Assembly: GCA_018433585.1 (NCBI GenBank)
Contig: JAHDQW010000009.1
Location: forward strand, 57,317 to 121,316
Length of the DNA: 64,000 nucleotides
Direction of reading: 5' to 3'
Source of the DNA: Candidatus Praeruminimicrobium purgamenti
GTDB taxonomy: Bacteria > Elusimicrobiota > Endomicrobiia > Endomicrobiales > Endomicrobiaceae
Positions within the stretch are counted from its first letter, which is position 1. Each line of letters begins with the position of its first letter. The translations under genes and the position numbers were made by a program. Under the pieces are notes generated by a model that worked only from the letters and a program-made list of their open reading frames with translations, ran no database searches and had not been told where the DNA came from. This document shows, piece by piece, positions 1 to 6,654 of the stretch.

Positions 1-1154
1 CTCACATGCGCTAAAGCGTTTAAATTTCCGTACTGTTTTTTTAAATCGGCAAGCATAACGTCAAACTTTACCGTCAACAAATCTTTCTCGACAGGCTTTT
101 TCAAAATCGTTTCCGCCCGTTTTTGCACTGTTTTTTTACGCTTAATATTTTCAGCCACAAGCGCATTAATCGACGACGAGAACACGCCTATTTCGGGTTT
201 TCCGTACTGCCAAAGCGTCTGATCGTCCACCCACTCAAAAAAAATATTTATAATTTCTCTTGCTTTGTCTTCGCCAATGTCGCCCGACAGTTTAGAAAAA
301 ATCATCATATCTTTGCCGAAATTGTGCTTGTATGGGCTGCTGTATTTATCGCTAAAAACTTTATCCCAATAGCCGCAAATACGCTGCGTAGCGTTTGGAG
401 AATCGAGCAAACTTCGTTTCTCTTTTTTCGGTTTCGTTTTTTGCGGTTGGTTAAAAAAGTCGTTTCCATTACTTTCGTTAGAAAGTAATAAGTCTTTTTC
501 TTTATTACTGTTATCTTTATATATGTCAGACTTTTTTGATGTTTTTTCACTTTTTGCTTGTGGATAACTTGTACTTTTATATATATTATTATCCTGTTTT
601 TCTTCTCTTATTGATTGTGAATAATTATTATCAATTTGGATAATTTCATTATCATTTTGGATAACTTTATTATCATTTTGGATAATTTCCTTACTTTTTT
701 CTTCTTTAATACTTTTTTCATTATTTGCATTGATTTTTGTATCGGTTTTAATGTTTTCTTGCAAATTATCAATTTTGATAATCGGATTATCATTTTGGAT
801 AATTTTCGCCGCTTTTTTTATACTTTTTAACTGCCATTTTTTAGCGTCTTTGTTGAAACCGTAAACGGTGCCGAACCTTGTTTTTTCACGTATTATAATT
901 GCTTGATCCGCAAGTCTTTTTAAGCACCGCAACACGTTTGTTTTTGCAATTCCTGTCTCTTCTATAAATTTATCCAAAGATATTATTGTCCGCCGGCGGC
1001 CGTAGCCGTATGTCATACGGAATATTAACATTAACATCTGAAAACTTTGTCCGGACAAATTTGTATTTGCCAGGTTAGTTAAAATTTCATTTGCAATTTT
1101 TGTGTAGCCGTTTTCTAGTTGAGGAGTATCCTCGTCTTGTAGTATTTCATCCAT
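1..1154 (-). CDS. Lambda O-type phage replication initiator, 3' end cut by the window
   Basis: An open frame starts with ATG at 1154 and runs without a stop to base 1 (at least 384 codons), so the C-terminus is outside the window. Residues about 12-75 look like the Phage_rep_O winged-helix domain: an N-G-Y-T-K-I-A-N-E-I start, then FRMTYGYGR, an IAKTNV recognition-helix region and conserved basic residues. A charged Asn/Lys-rich linker follows (about residues 115-220) that contains repeated IIQNDN-type hexapeptides, which are the translation of DNA iterons. A more ordered C-terminal part begins near RSLLDSPNATQRICGYW. In lambda, O binds iterons inside its own gene and recruits the helicase; the DnaB gene lies just upstream here. 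There is a 3-bp gap to the preceding membrane-protein gene. Role inferred from family and position. Confidence 0.8.
   Translation of the reverse strand, partial: MDEILQDEDTPQLENGYTKIANEILTNLANTNLSGQSFQMLMLIFRMTYGYGRRRTIISLDKFIEETGIAKTNVLRCLKRLADQAIIIREKTRFGTVYGFNKDAKKWQLKSIKKAAKIIQNDNPIIKIDNLQENIKTDTKINANNEKSIKEEKSKEIIQNDNKVIQNDNEIIQIDNNYSQSIREEKQDNNIYKSTSYPQAKSEKTSKKSDIYKDNSNKEKDLLLSNESNGNDFFNQPQKTKPKKEKRSLLDSPNATQRICGYWDKVFSDKYSSPYKHNFGKDMMIFSKLSGDIGEDKAREIINIFFEWVDDQTLWQYGKPEIGVFSSSINALVAENIKRKKTVQKRAETILKKPVEKDLLTVKFDVMLADLKKQYGNLNALAHV
627..803. repeat. Iteron array inside the O-like gene, putative prophage replication origin
   Basis: Five copies of an 18-bp element with internal dyad symmetry, consensus ATTATCATTTTGGATAAT, lie at 627-644, 648-665, 669-686, 765-782 and 786-803. 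Starts 627, 648 and 669 are exactly 21 bp apart, as are 765 and 786, so sites in each cluster fall on one helical face. The 78-bp stretch between clusters (687-764) is very AT-rich and strongly strand-biased, as expected of an unwinding element. This copies the organisation of lambda ori, where iterons in gene O flank or adjoin an AT-rich tract. The array also encodes the IIQNDN repeats of the protein. Confidence 0.75.
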
Positions 1155-1157
1155 ACA

Positions 1158-1520
1158 TTAGTCCTTTTGACAGCCTTTATATTGTTTCTGTTCTTCATTT
1201 CTTTTTATTAATTCTCCCATAGCAATAATAATTCCTTCGGGAGATTTTTGTTCTGTTTGCAGACATGCTTGACCGTAAATTGAAACTTGTCTCTGAAATT
1301 CTAGCCATTCCTCTTGTTCGGCCATATAATCAAGCATATTTTTTAAAAATGGCATTGCTAAAAATAAATTTATTGTTAAACAACAAACATTAAAGATATT
1401 AAAATCTTTCAATAGTTCTTTATAAAAAAAGAAACATCCAACAACCCAACCCGAAGTAATGGCGATTACACACATAATAAAAACAATAACCATACTGCCT
1501 AAATTTGCTTTGTATCTCAT
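1158..1520 (-). CDS. Small prophage membrane protein, two predicted TM helices
   Basis: The 120-residue product is not recognised. It has two hydrophobic segments near residues 9-32 (VIVFIMCVIAITSGWVVGCF) and 42-60, then a polar, charged C-terminal half (from about residue 64) rich in Glu, Gln and Lys, likely cytoplasmic. It sits between the dnaB-like helicase and the O-like initiator with gaps of 11 and 3 bp, so it is co-transcribed with the replication genes. A role in replication at the membrane or in exclusion could be imagined, but nothing in the sequence supports a specific function. Confidence 0.6.
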   Translation of the reverse strand: MRYKANLGSMVIVFIMCVIAITSGWVVGCFFFYKELLKDFNIFNVCCLTINLFLAMPFLKNMLDYMAEQEEWLEFQRQVSIYGQACLQTEQKSPEGIIIAMGELIKRNEEQKQYKGCQKD

Positions 1521-1531
1521 AGTTTTACCTC

Positions 1532-2875
1532 TTAATCTTTATCAAAAAATCTTGAAATTTCTTTTTTGAAAATCATAGGAACTTCGCAGGTTATCCCGTT
1601 CCTGTTTTTCTCGATTATTAACGTTGCGTCATTTTGTATAGCTTCATTGCTTTTATCGTAATATCCGTCTCTATGCACAAAAACAACAACATCAGCGTCC
1701 TGCTCGATTGCTCCTGAATCTCTTAAGTCTGAAAGTCTTGGTTTATTGTTTTTTCTCCCTCTGTCTTCCGTTTGTCTGTTAAGCTGCGATAACGCAATAA
1801 CAGGAATGTTCAAATCTCTTGCCAAACCTTTCAAATTTCGTGAAATTTCGCTCACTTCAAGCGCTCTGCTGTCTCTTTGTCTGTTGGAAGACAATAACTG
1901 CAGATAATCAATAATAATAAGTTTTAAGTCAATTCCCTGCGTTTTCAATTTGTTAAAAAGTTTCCTGCTCTCGATTCGGCAGTCAAAAACAGTCATATCT
2001 GACCTGTCATCAATAAATAAATTAATATCATTAAGTTTATTCATTGTTTGCGTTATTGATCCGAACTGTTGTTCAGCAATGTACCCGCTTGCAATTTTTC
2101 GGCTGTTAATTTGAGACAAATTTGAAACAAACTTATTCATAAGCGATTCTTTGTTCATTTCGAGCGAGAAAATAGCGGCTGCAGACGTTCTGTCGTCTTT
2201 GGCTACATTAAGCCCGATATTTAGCGCAAAGGTTGTTTTTCCCATGGACGGACGACCGGCAATTATAATTAATTCGCCTTTTGCAAGGCCGCCGAGCCTT
2301 TTATCAAAATTATCAAACCCGGTTCTCAAATTCGGTATATCTTTTTTATCAGCGACAAGCCTTTCAATGTTTTTCATTGTCGGCACAATCATATCTTTAA
2401 CGGCGACAAATCCGCCTTTTATTCCGCTTATAGCAACATCGGCAACAGACTTTTGCGCAAAATCTAAAATTGTTTTTGCGTCATCGGCTCCGTCAAGTAT
2501 CTTTTTATGGACCGTAGAACTAACGGTCAATAAATTTCGCAGCAATGCCTTTTCTTTTACTATATTTGCGTGAAATATTACATTGGCGGTTGTATCTATC
2601 GAATCTATCATTTGCGTTAATACAAGTCCTTTGCCTTTGCTTTCAAAATCCTTATCGCTTTGCATTTTTTCGGCAACAGAAATTATATCTATCGGCAAAT
2701 TGTTAATATATAAGTCTTTGCAAACTGTAAAGATTTTGGCGTGCAAATCAATATAAAAATCGTCGGAGCTTAATATAGTTAATACGTCGCCGATATCGTT
2801 TTTTTCTATCATCATCGCAGCTAACACTGCCTTTTCGGCGTCTATATTTTGCGGCTGCAAATTTTTTTCAGTCAT
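1532..2875 (-). CDS. dnaB: Replicative DNA helicase, DnaB family (phage copy)
   Basis: At 447 residues it is the usual length for a DnaB hexameric 5'-3' helicase. The N-terminal DnaB_N domain (about 8-110, with NIDAEKAVLAAMM) is followed by a linker and a RecA-like C-terminal domain. The Walker A motif GRPSMGKT is at 207-214, a hydrophobic strand ending IIIDYLQLL gives Walker B, and the SQLNRQTEDRG and LRDSGAIEQDADVV segments match DnaB motifs H3 and H4. It unwinds DNA at the fork and loads primase. Its position next to an O-type initiator means the phage brings its own helicase, as P22 gene 12 does, rather than a lambda P-type loader. Start at 2875 lies 2 bp after the stop of a tiny upstream ORF, suggesting translational coupling. 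A host dnaB is expected elsewhere. Confidence 0.93.
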   Translation of the reverse strand: MTEKNLQPQNIDAEKAVLAAMMIEKNDIGDVLTILSSDDFYIDLHAKIFTVCKDLYINNLPIDIISVAEKMQSDKDFESKGKGLVLTQMIDSIDTTANVIFHANIVKEKALLRNLLTVSSTVHKKILDGADDAKTILDFAQKSVADVAISGIKGGFVAVKDMIVPTMKNIERLVADKKDIPNLRTGFDNFDKRLGGLAKGELIIIAGRPSMGKTTFALNIGLNVAKDDRTSAAAIFSLEMNKESLMNKFVSNLSQINSRKIASGYIAEQQFGSITQTMNKLNDINLFIDDRSDMTVFDCRIESRKLFNKLKTQGIDLKLIIIDYLQLLSSNRQRDSRALEVSEISRNLKGLARDLNIPVIALSQLNRQTEDRGRKNNKPRLSDLRDSGAIEQDADVVVFVHRDGYYDKSNEAIQNDATLIIEKNRNGITCEVPMIFKKEISRFFDKD

Positions 2876-2877
2876 TA

Positions 2878-2976
2878 TTATTTTCCGCCTTTGTACATTA
2901 AAATCAAAATATATACCGTAATTATTGCTGCGTATATCGCAAATTCGAGAATAATCTGTAATTTTTTATTTTTCAT
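2878..2976 (-). CDS. 32-aa single-TM microprotein (putative)
   Basis: A short frame begins MKNKKLQIIL, has one hydrophobic helix of about 20 residues (residues 7-27) and ends YKGGK. It overlaps the end of the radical SAM gene by 11 bp, and its stop is 2 bp before the helicase start, so it fits the coupled gene chain exactly. A GGCGG purine run near its 3' end can serve as the ribosome site for the helicase. No family is recognised. It could be a real membrane microprotein or only a coupling ORF. Confidence 0.5.
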   Translation of the reverse strand: MKNKKLQIILEFAIYAAIITVYILILMYKGGK

Positions 2977-3679
2977 TTTTCAACCGCCTTTTTAATTCCC
3001 GATTCATTGCTTTAAAAAACGAATCTTTAAATTTCAACACTTTTTTCCATTCGGCATATATTTCAGGTAAATTCTTATATAAATCAATTACAAATTTTTC
3101 TTCCGATATTTTAGGATTGAGTTTATAATTGGTTAAGCAGCCAATCCATATTCCTTTGTAATTTGACTTCCCGATATAAGTTAAATATATATATATCAGA
3201 GATGATATATTCAATAAAGGTTCAAGCGATATGCTAAAATTAAAATGTGGACATATATAATCAATAGCCGCGTATCTTTCTATGTATGTAGGCGCATTTG
3301 GCTCAAAATAATTATTGTAAAAAATAGTCAATGTAATTCTAAATTCTAGATTTATTTTTTTAGGGTTATTTGCAAATCGCTCAACAAATCGTATAGCTAC
3401 ATAACGATTCATTTTAGAAACAATAAGAATTTTATTGTCGTATTCAAGAAGTTTTTCTATTGTATCGGCAACTTTATCAAAATTATGAACTGTTATATCG
3501 TGCATTGTCGGAAACATTATCACGCCGTTATATTTCTTTATTACTGGTTCCTTTGGCTGAAATTTAAAGCGTTTATTTAATTTACGAGCATAACAGTATC
3601 TACAACCATATTCGCACGTATATTGCAAATTAAGCGAATGTTGCGCCCATTCCTGAACACCGGTCTTTTTATTTTTCAT
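2966..3679 (-). CDS. Radical SAM-like phage protein (DUF5131/Gp37-Gp68 type)
   Basis: The 237-residue protein carries a C-x3-C-x2-C cluster at C22, C26 and C29 (YTCEYGCRYCYARKL), the signature that binds the 4Fe-4S cluster of radical SAM enzymes. Downstream it has alternating strand/helix segments consistent with a TIM-type barrel: VIMFPTMHDIT, KILIVSKMNRY, INLEFRITLTI, FNFSISLEPLL and GIWIGCL. The pattern of cysteine cluster, MFPTMHD and ISLEPLL resembles the phage DUF5131 family, whose members are distant relatives of spore photoproduct lyase; their substrate is not established. It is shorter than many members. Located between a 65-aa gene of unknown function and the replication genes; its role in the phage cycle, perhaps nucleic-acid repair or modification, is only inference. 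Confidence 0.75.
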   Translation of the reverse strand: MKNKKTGVQEWAQHSLNLQYTCEYGCRYCYARKLNKRFKFQPKEPVIKKYNGVIMFPTMHDITVHNFDKVADTIEKLLEYDNKILIVSKMNRYVAIRFVERFANNPKKINLEFRITLTIFYNNYFEPNAPTYIERYAAIDYICPHFNFSISLEPLLNISSLIYIYLTYIGKSNYKGIWIGCLTNYKLNPKISEEKFVIDLYKNLPEIYAEWKKVLKFKDSFFKAMNRELKRRLKNEK

Positions 3680-3681
3680 TT

Positions 3682-3879
3682 TTACCTTCCAATCTTATTT
3701 TTTTGTTCAAAATAATCACAAACTATATTATTTATTCTGTCAAAAAAATCGGCTTTTAAGCATAGAGTTAACGCTTCTTTTTCTCTACCTTCGGGCAAGT
3801 CTGAAATTGTTTTTTTCTCTAATTCCTTTGCTGTTGTTATTTCTGTTTTTATTTTTTCTATAAAATCTTTATTATTCAT
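3682..3879 (-). CDS. Hypothetical 65-aa prophage protein
   Basis: The product (MNNKDFIEKIKTEITTAK...) is mostly charged, predicted alpha-helical, with two cysteines and no membrane segment. Its start overlaps the stop of the MmcB-like gene by 4 bp (ATGA type), and its stop lies 2 bp before the radical SAM start, so it is translated as part of the same chain. No family recognised. Confidence 0.6.
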   Translation of the reverse strand: MNNKDFIEKIKTEITTAKELEKKTISDLPEGREKEALTLCLKADFFDRINNIVCDYFEQKNKIGR

Positions 3880-4481
3880 TTTAAATCCTCTGAATTAAAA
3901 TACATTTTTCTATGGTCGGGTCTTTCTTTATAAATCACTACAGAACCGCCAAAATGTTGTTGAATCTCTTCTATATTTTCCTTTCTTCCGCCAGTTCTCC
4001 CGATTGAATGTCTAATAGCTGATACTACTAATCCCCATGTAGGCGGCATAGGTTCCAATCGTGGGGAATCTTTTTTAAAAATAAAGGTAATATTAGAGTC
4101 TCCGTACTCGTCAATTATTATCTGTTTTTCAATATCTATTTCTATTAACCCGGCATATAAAGGTATTTCTTTAACATCTAGTAATCCTATAGGCGTAACA
4201 TAGAAAAAATAATGCGAAAATAGCCTAGCGAAGTCTTGTTTATTTGGTTGTTTTAGTTCTTTTAAAAAATCTTGACGTGAAACTTTAATTTCGTAAGTTG
4301 TAACTATTGGATTGTTTTCAATTGATATAGAAAATAAATCTGCGCGTCTCCGACTATTATTCCCAAATCCACAATGGTAAGGCATTTCGGTTGCAAAAAG
4401 ATGTTGAATATTAAACCTACGCGTAATATCGCGTATACATAACCTCTGGTACAATTCTTTTGTTTTTTCCTTATCGTTCAT
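3876..4481 (-). CDS. MmcB-like / PD-(D/E)xK nuclease-fold protein
   Basis: The 201-residue protein has a core that reads as a PD-(D/E)xK site: D48 in RRADLFSI and E64-x-K66 in YEIKVSRQDFL, separated by a beta-hairpin, with QDFARLFSHYFFYVTP and LLDVKEIPLYAGLIEI following. That order is characteristic of MmcB family DNA-repair-associated proteins and related phage nucleases. The C-terminal part (PPTWGLVVSAIRHSIGRTGGR) is extra and unassigned. It probably acts on DNA during phage recombination or repair. Its gene overlaps the zinc-ribbon ORF upstream and the 65-aa ORF downstream. Catalytic activity is inferred from the motif only. Confidence 0.65.
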   Translation of the reverse strand: MNDKEKTKELYQRLCIRDITRRFNIQHLFATEMPYHCGFGNNSRRRADLFSISIENNPIVTTYEIKVSRQDFLKELKQPNKQDFARLFSHYFFYVTPIGLLDVKEIPLYAGLIEIDIEKQIIIDEYGDSNITFIFKKDSPRLEPMPPTWGLVVSAIRHSIGRTGGRKENIEEIQQHFGGSVVIYKERPDHRKMYFNSEDLK

Positions 4482-4614
4482 TTTTGCCTTCTGATTTTAT
4501 TTTTTTCTCAAAATTTATGACAAAATCTTGATAGCCACAATTGCGGCATTTTAATCTTTCATTTTGTTTTGTCAAATCTATTATCCTTTTACTCCCACAT
4601 TTAGGACATTTCAT
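4471..4614 (-). CDS. 47-aa zinc-ribbon microprotein
   Basis: A short frame gives MKCPKCGSKRI...LKCRNCGYQDFVINFEKK. Two CxxC knuckles (C3/C6 and C23/C26) form a clear zinc ribbon, followed by a basic tail. It overlaps the MazG-like gene at its 5' end (start 4614, upstream stop at 4611) and the MmcB-like gene at its 3' end, so it lies in the coupled chain. Zinc ribbons of this size often bind nucleic acids or protein partners. The upstream MazG-like protein also begins with a zinc ribbon, so the two may share an origin. Confidence 0.75.
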   Translation of the reverse strand: MKCPKCGSKRIIDLTKQNERLKCRNCGYQDFVINFEKKIKSEGKNER

Positions 4615-5069
4615 TTTTTACCTCCCAAATCAATATACATAGCAAAGCCGACGGCTAAAATTTGTATAAGTTCTTTTTGGATATTTTCTATACCGCCTAA
4701 TTTGCGTTTTTCTTCGCCGTTATTAAACATGGTCTCATTTACAGCCTGTGCCATTTCTCCGAATTCTTCTGCCATTATAGACTGCCAAACTTCGGGATTA
4801 TGACTTTGAGGACCGTATTTTTGGTCTTGTCTATTTCTTTCTTCCAAAATCAAATATAAAACATTTAGATTTTTAACAAGATTAATTGATTCTTGTAAAT
4901 TAATAATATCTTTAACGTTATTGTTTTTTATATGCTCTATATCCTTTTCGTTAGCTTTTATAAAAGTAGTTACTTTTCCGCAACAAATACATCTTCCCGT
5001 TGCTTGATAGATAACATTATTGTCGTCGAAATAAATATTAGCGCTTCCGCACTTAGGACATCTTCTCAT
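4611..5069 (-). CDS. Zinc ribbon fused to MazG-like NTP pyrophosphohydrolase domain
   Basis: Residues 1-35 form a CxxC...CxCC zinc ribbon (C4, C7, C27, C29/C30). Residues about 65-152 are an all-helical MazG-like domain: ILEERNRQDQKYG, then MAEEFGEMAQAVNE carrying the ExxE metal-binding motif, then IQKELIQILAVGFAMYIDL, the usual last helix of the phage MazG-like group. These enzymes hydrolyse (d)NTPs to monophosphates and may tune the nucleotide pool or alarmones during infection. The fusion to a zinc ribbon is less usual. It overlaps both neighbours by 4 bp. Confidence 0.75.
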   Translation of the reverse strand: MRRCPKCGSANIYFDDNNVIYQATGRCICCGKVTTFIKANEKDIEHIKNNNVKDIINLQESINLVKNLNVLYLILEERNRQDQKYGPQSHNPEVWQSIMAEEFGEMAQAVNETMFNNGEEKRKLGGIENIQKELIQILAVGFAMYIDLGGKK

Positions 5070-5338
5070 ATTTCACACTCCTTTAATAATTTTATAATAC
5101 TGGTATGAAAAAAAATTTTATTCATCTTACGACAAATTTTTTTTATTTTTGAGCAATAGCGATAACAATATCGTCTAATTCTTTTTTTATTTAAGAAATA
5201 AAACTTTTTACTGTTTTTTATTGACTTTTTAATTTTCTTTTTAAGGTTATGAAAAAAAATAAGGCGATTGATTGCACAGTCTGCTTGTTTTTCCAGTTGA
5301 TCCATTAAATCGTAATTTTCAATATAAGTGGCAAACAT
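5066..5338 (-). CDS. Hypothetical lysine-rich 90-aa protein
   Basis: The first 35 residues (MFATYIENYDLMDQLEKQ...) look like an ordinary helical protein. The remainder is very rich in Lys, Arg, Tyr and Cys (IRRYCYRYCSKIKKICRK) and close to low complexity. The start overlaps nothing upstream; the tRNA-like gene lies 22 bp before it. The stop overlaps the MazG-like start by 4 bp. The coupling supports translation; the skewed composition lowers confidence. A basic RNA- or DNA-binding role is possible but unproven. Confidence 0.5.
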   Translation of the reverse strand: MFATYIENYDLMDQLEKQADCAINRLIFFHNLKKKIKKSIKNSKKFYFLNKKRIRRYCYRYCSKIKKICRKMNKIFFHTSIIKLLKECEI

Positions 5339-5360
5339 TTTTAAACCTCTCTTTTTTTTA

Positions 5361-5521
5361 TGAGCCGGGCAGGATTTGAACCTGCAACAGATGATTGATT
5401 AGAACATTTGCTTTTTCGTTATATAATCCTGATTCTTGAGAAATTAGAGATAATCAATCTCCTTTTTATTCTCACTTCTTGGATTAGCAATAACGGCGTC
5501 TACCATTTCCGCCACCGGCTC
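5361..5521 (-). tRNA. Class II tRNA-like gene with a 62-nt insertion in the anticodon loop
   Basis: The ends fold perfectly as a tRNA: acceptor GAGCCGG (5515-5521) pairs 7/7 with CCGGCTC (5362-5368), and the T arm (5369-5385) has a GCAGG/CCTGC stem with loop TTCAAAT. The D arm (5496-5512) is Leu-like. Then come stem CGTTA (5491-5495) and loop TTGCTAA (5484-5490), with U33, A37 and anticodon GCU. The matching 3' stem TAACG (5417-5421) appears only after 62 nt (5422-5483) that fold as a nested hairpin (AATCC/GGATT, TGAGAA/TTCTCA, GAGAT/ATCTC). A variable arm (5386-5412) pairs 7 of 8. No CCA is encoded. Without the insertion it would be 99 nt. Bacterial tRNA introns are group I and longer, so this may be a non-canonical intron, a degenerate gene or a tRNA mimic. 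Confidence 0.7.
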
Positions 5522-5526
5522 ATTTT

Positions 5527-5679
5527 TTAATTGACATTCAATTTAGACAGCTCGTATCTTTTTTCAATTTCAGTTATATAATCATTCAATGTTTTATATC
5601 CGATAGACCATAGATATATCGGCAATACTATTTTGTAAACTTTATCTTTTACCCAATCTATCAAGGTTAATTCTTTCAT
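5527..5679 (-). CDS. Hypothetical 50-aa prophage protein
   Basis: The frame MKELTLIDWVKDKVYKIVL... ends NVN and has a GGGG purine run 8 bases before its ATG at a good distance for a ribosome site. The methyltransferase-like gene ends 4 bp upstream. The product is amphipathic with a hydrophobic stretch around residues 15-25 and a charged C-terminal helix. No family recognised. The 5' end of the tRNA-like gene follows 5 bp after its stop. Confidence 0.6.
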   Translation of the reverse strand: MKELTLIDWVKDKVYKIVLPIYLWSIGYKTLNDYITEIEKRYELSKLNVN

Positions 5680-5683
5680 TTTT

Positions 5684-6031
5684 TTACCCCCTCATCGGCA
5701 TAATTACATATTTATTTTCGTTATCTTCGACTATTATATGTCCTGGTAAATCGTATCTTAACCACATAGTCCTGCAGTAAGGTTCTTTGACTGGCTTCAA
5801 TAACAAAGGGTTTGAATCGCAATTTAATATATATGCAGCTCTTTTATGTTGAGGAAATATTTTGTATGCTGACTTAAATAGACTATACGGATTAATTTTT
5901 GCAAATTCGGGTAAATGATTGTCTCCCCAAACAGGATCCGTAATAATACTATCTACAGCCTCTATTTCAGGCATAATTTTACGACAATCTCCGCAATATA
6001 TAGTGATATTTTCAAATCTTTCAATTTGCAT
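5684..6031 (-). CDS. Truncated phage DNA methyltransferase (N4/N6 type, N-terminal half)
   Basis: The 115-residue product contains the catalytic motif IV variant TDPVWGD and the segment CDSNPLLL...EPYCRTMWLRYDLPG. This order matches a group of phage site-specific DNA methyltransferases with DPVW motifs followed by CDSDP and WLRY-PGY elements. Family members continue for about 100 further residues to the DPFxGSGTT SAM-binding motif, which is absent here: the frame stops after MPMRG. It may be a remnant, or it may serve another role. The start overlaps the Dam-like gene by 11 bp, so the 5' part is intact and still coupled. Confidence 0.65.
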   Translation of the reverse strand: MQIERFENITIYCGDCRKIMPEIEAVDSIITDPVWGDNHLPEFAKINPYSLFKSAYKIFPQHKRAAYILNCDSNPLLLKPVKEPYCRTMWLRYDLPGHIIVEDNENKYVIMPMRG

Positions 6032-6455
6032 TTTGTTTGTCCTTAAAAATACATATCATACTGTCGTGCATGCCGCATTTATTAAATACTTTTTCTCCGT
6101 AAGTGTTTATGCCTTCAAATTTTACTCTTCCTCTTAAAAATCGTATTTCACAATTTGGTAAGATAATCTCATGAAATATTTTTGTTGACGTAGAAACCGG
6201 CAATAACATCACTATAATTTTTCCTTTTTTGAATTCTTCAAAAGCTTTTAAAATAAAAGCTTCTTTAAGTTTGCGGCTATACGGCGGATTGACAAAATTA
6301 CACCCCCCCCACTCAATCTTTAAACCATCCCATTGCGTCAAATCGTGTTTAAGTGGGCAAGGGTCAAAATTAAATTTAAACTCGGCGGCAAGTTGTTCAT
6401 ACAGACTATCAGGAGTTTTCCAATCATCATTATTTCCTAAATTTCTGTTTTTCAT
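6021..6455 (-). CDS. Phage DNA N-6-adenine methyltransferase (Dam family)
   Basis: The 144-residue protein matches the phage Dam family (PF05869 type): an N-terminal DDWKTPDSLYEQLAAEF, then FNFDPCP, the catalytic motif NPPYS, and a following IIVMLLPVSTSTKIFHE strand/helix and IRFLRGRVKF segment. It would methylate adenine in a short target, protecting phage DNA from restriction. Length is typical of compact phage members. The start forms a TAATG overlap with the 24-aa upstream ORF, and the 3' end overlaps the truncated methyltransferase by 11 bp. Target sequence cannot be read from the protein. Confidence 0.85.
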   Translation of the reverse strand: MKNRNLGNNDDWKTPDSLYEQLAAEFKFNFDPCPLKHDLTQWDGLKIEWGGCNFVNPPYSRKLKEAFILKAFEEFKKGKIIVMLLPVSTSTKIFHEIILPNCEIRFLRGRVKFEGINTYGEKVFNKCGMHDSMICIFKDKQNAN

Positions 6456-6529
6456 TACTTATACCTCGATAAAAAATATACTCCGCCAAACCAAAAAACC
6501 AAAAATAAAATTATTAATATATATTGCAT
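6455..6529 (-). CDS. 24-aa single-TM microprotein (putative)
   Basis: The frame MQYILIILFLVFWFGGVYFL ends SRYK; about 20 of its 24 residues are a single hydrophobic helix with a positive C-terminus. It has TAATG overlaps with the ORFs on both sides (6529-6531 upstream, 6453-6457 downstream). That precise chaining supports translation, though the ORF is too short for homology. Function unknown. Confidence 0.45.
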   Translation of the reverse strand: MQYILIILFLVFWFGGVYFLSRYK

Positions 6530-6654
6530 TACTTATTTTTCCTGCTCTTAATTTTTGCCGCAACCGCAGACATAACAGACAAGTCAGTCCAAAAACATTT
6601 TTCTGCTTTATCTTGCAATGATTCTTCGTTTTTGGCGTACATATAAGTCCTCAT
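6529..6654 (-). CDS. Hypothetical 41-aa prophage protein
   Basis: The frame begins MRTYMYAKNEESLQDKAEKC and ends in a basic KIKSRKNK tail. Its ATG overlaps the preceding stop (ATGA at 6651-6654), and its stop overlaps the next start (TAATG). A second in-frame ATG at 6642 is an alternative start. No family recognised; the charged, soluble helical character suggests a small regulatory or inhibitory protein, but this is a guess. Confidence 0.5.
   Translation of the reverse strand: MRTYMYAKNEESLQDKAEKCFWTDLSVMSAVAAKIKSRKNK

Noticed and set aside
305..793. Short minus-strand frames (81 and 61 codons) near the left edge
   Set aside because: They lie in other frames of the O-like gene, whose frame shows the clear Phage_rep_O domain and runs to the edge.
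627..803. CRISPR-like short repeats
   Set aside because: Repeat-to-repeat spacing is 21 bp with 3-bp gaps and the repeats are translated; no spacers exist. They fit origin iterons.
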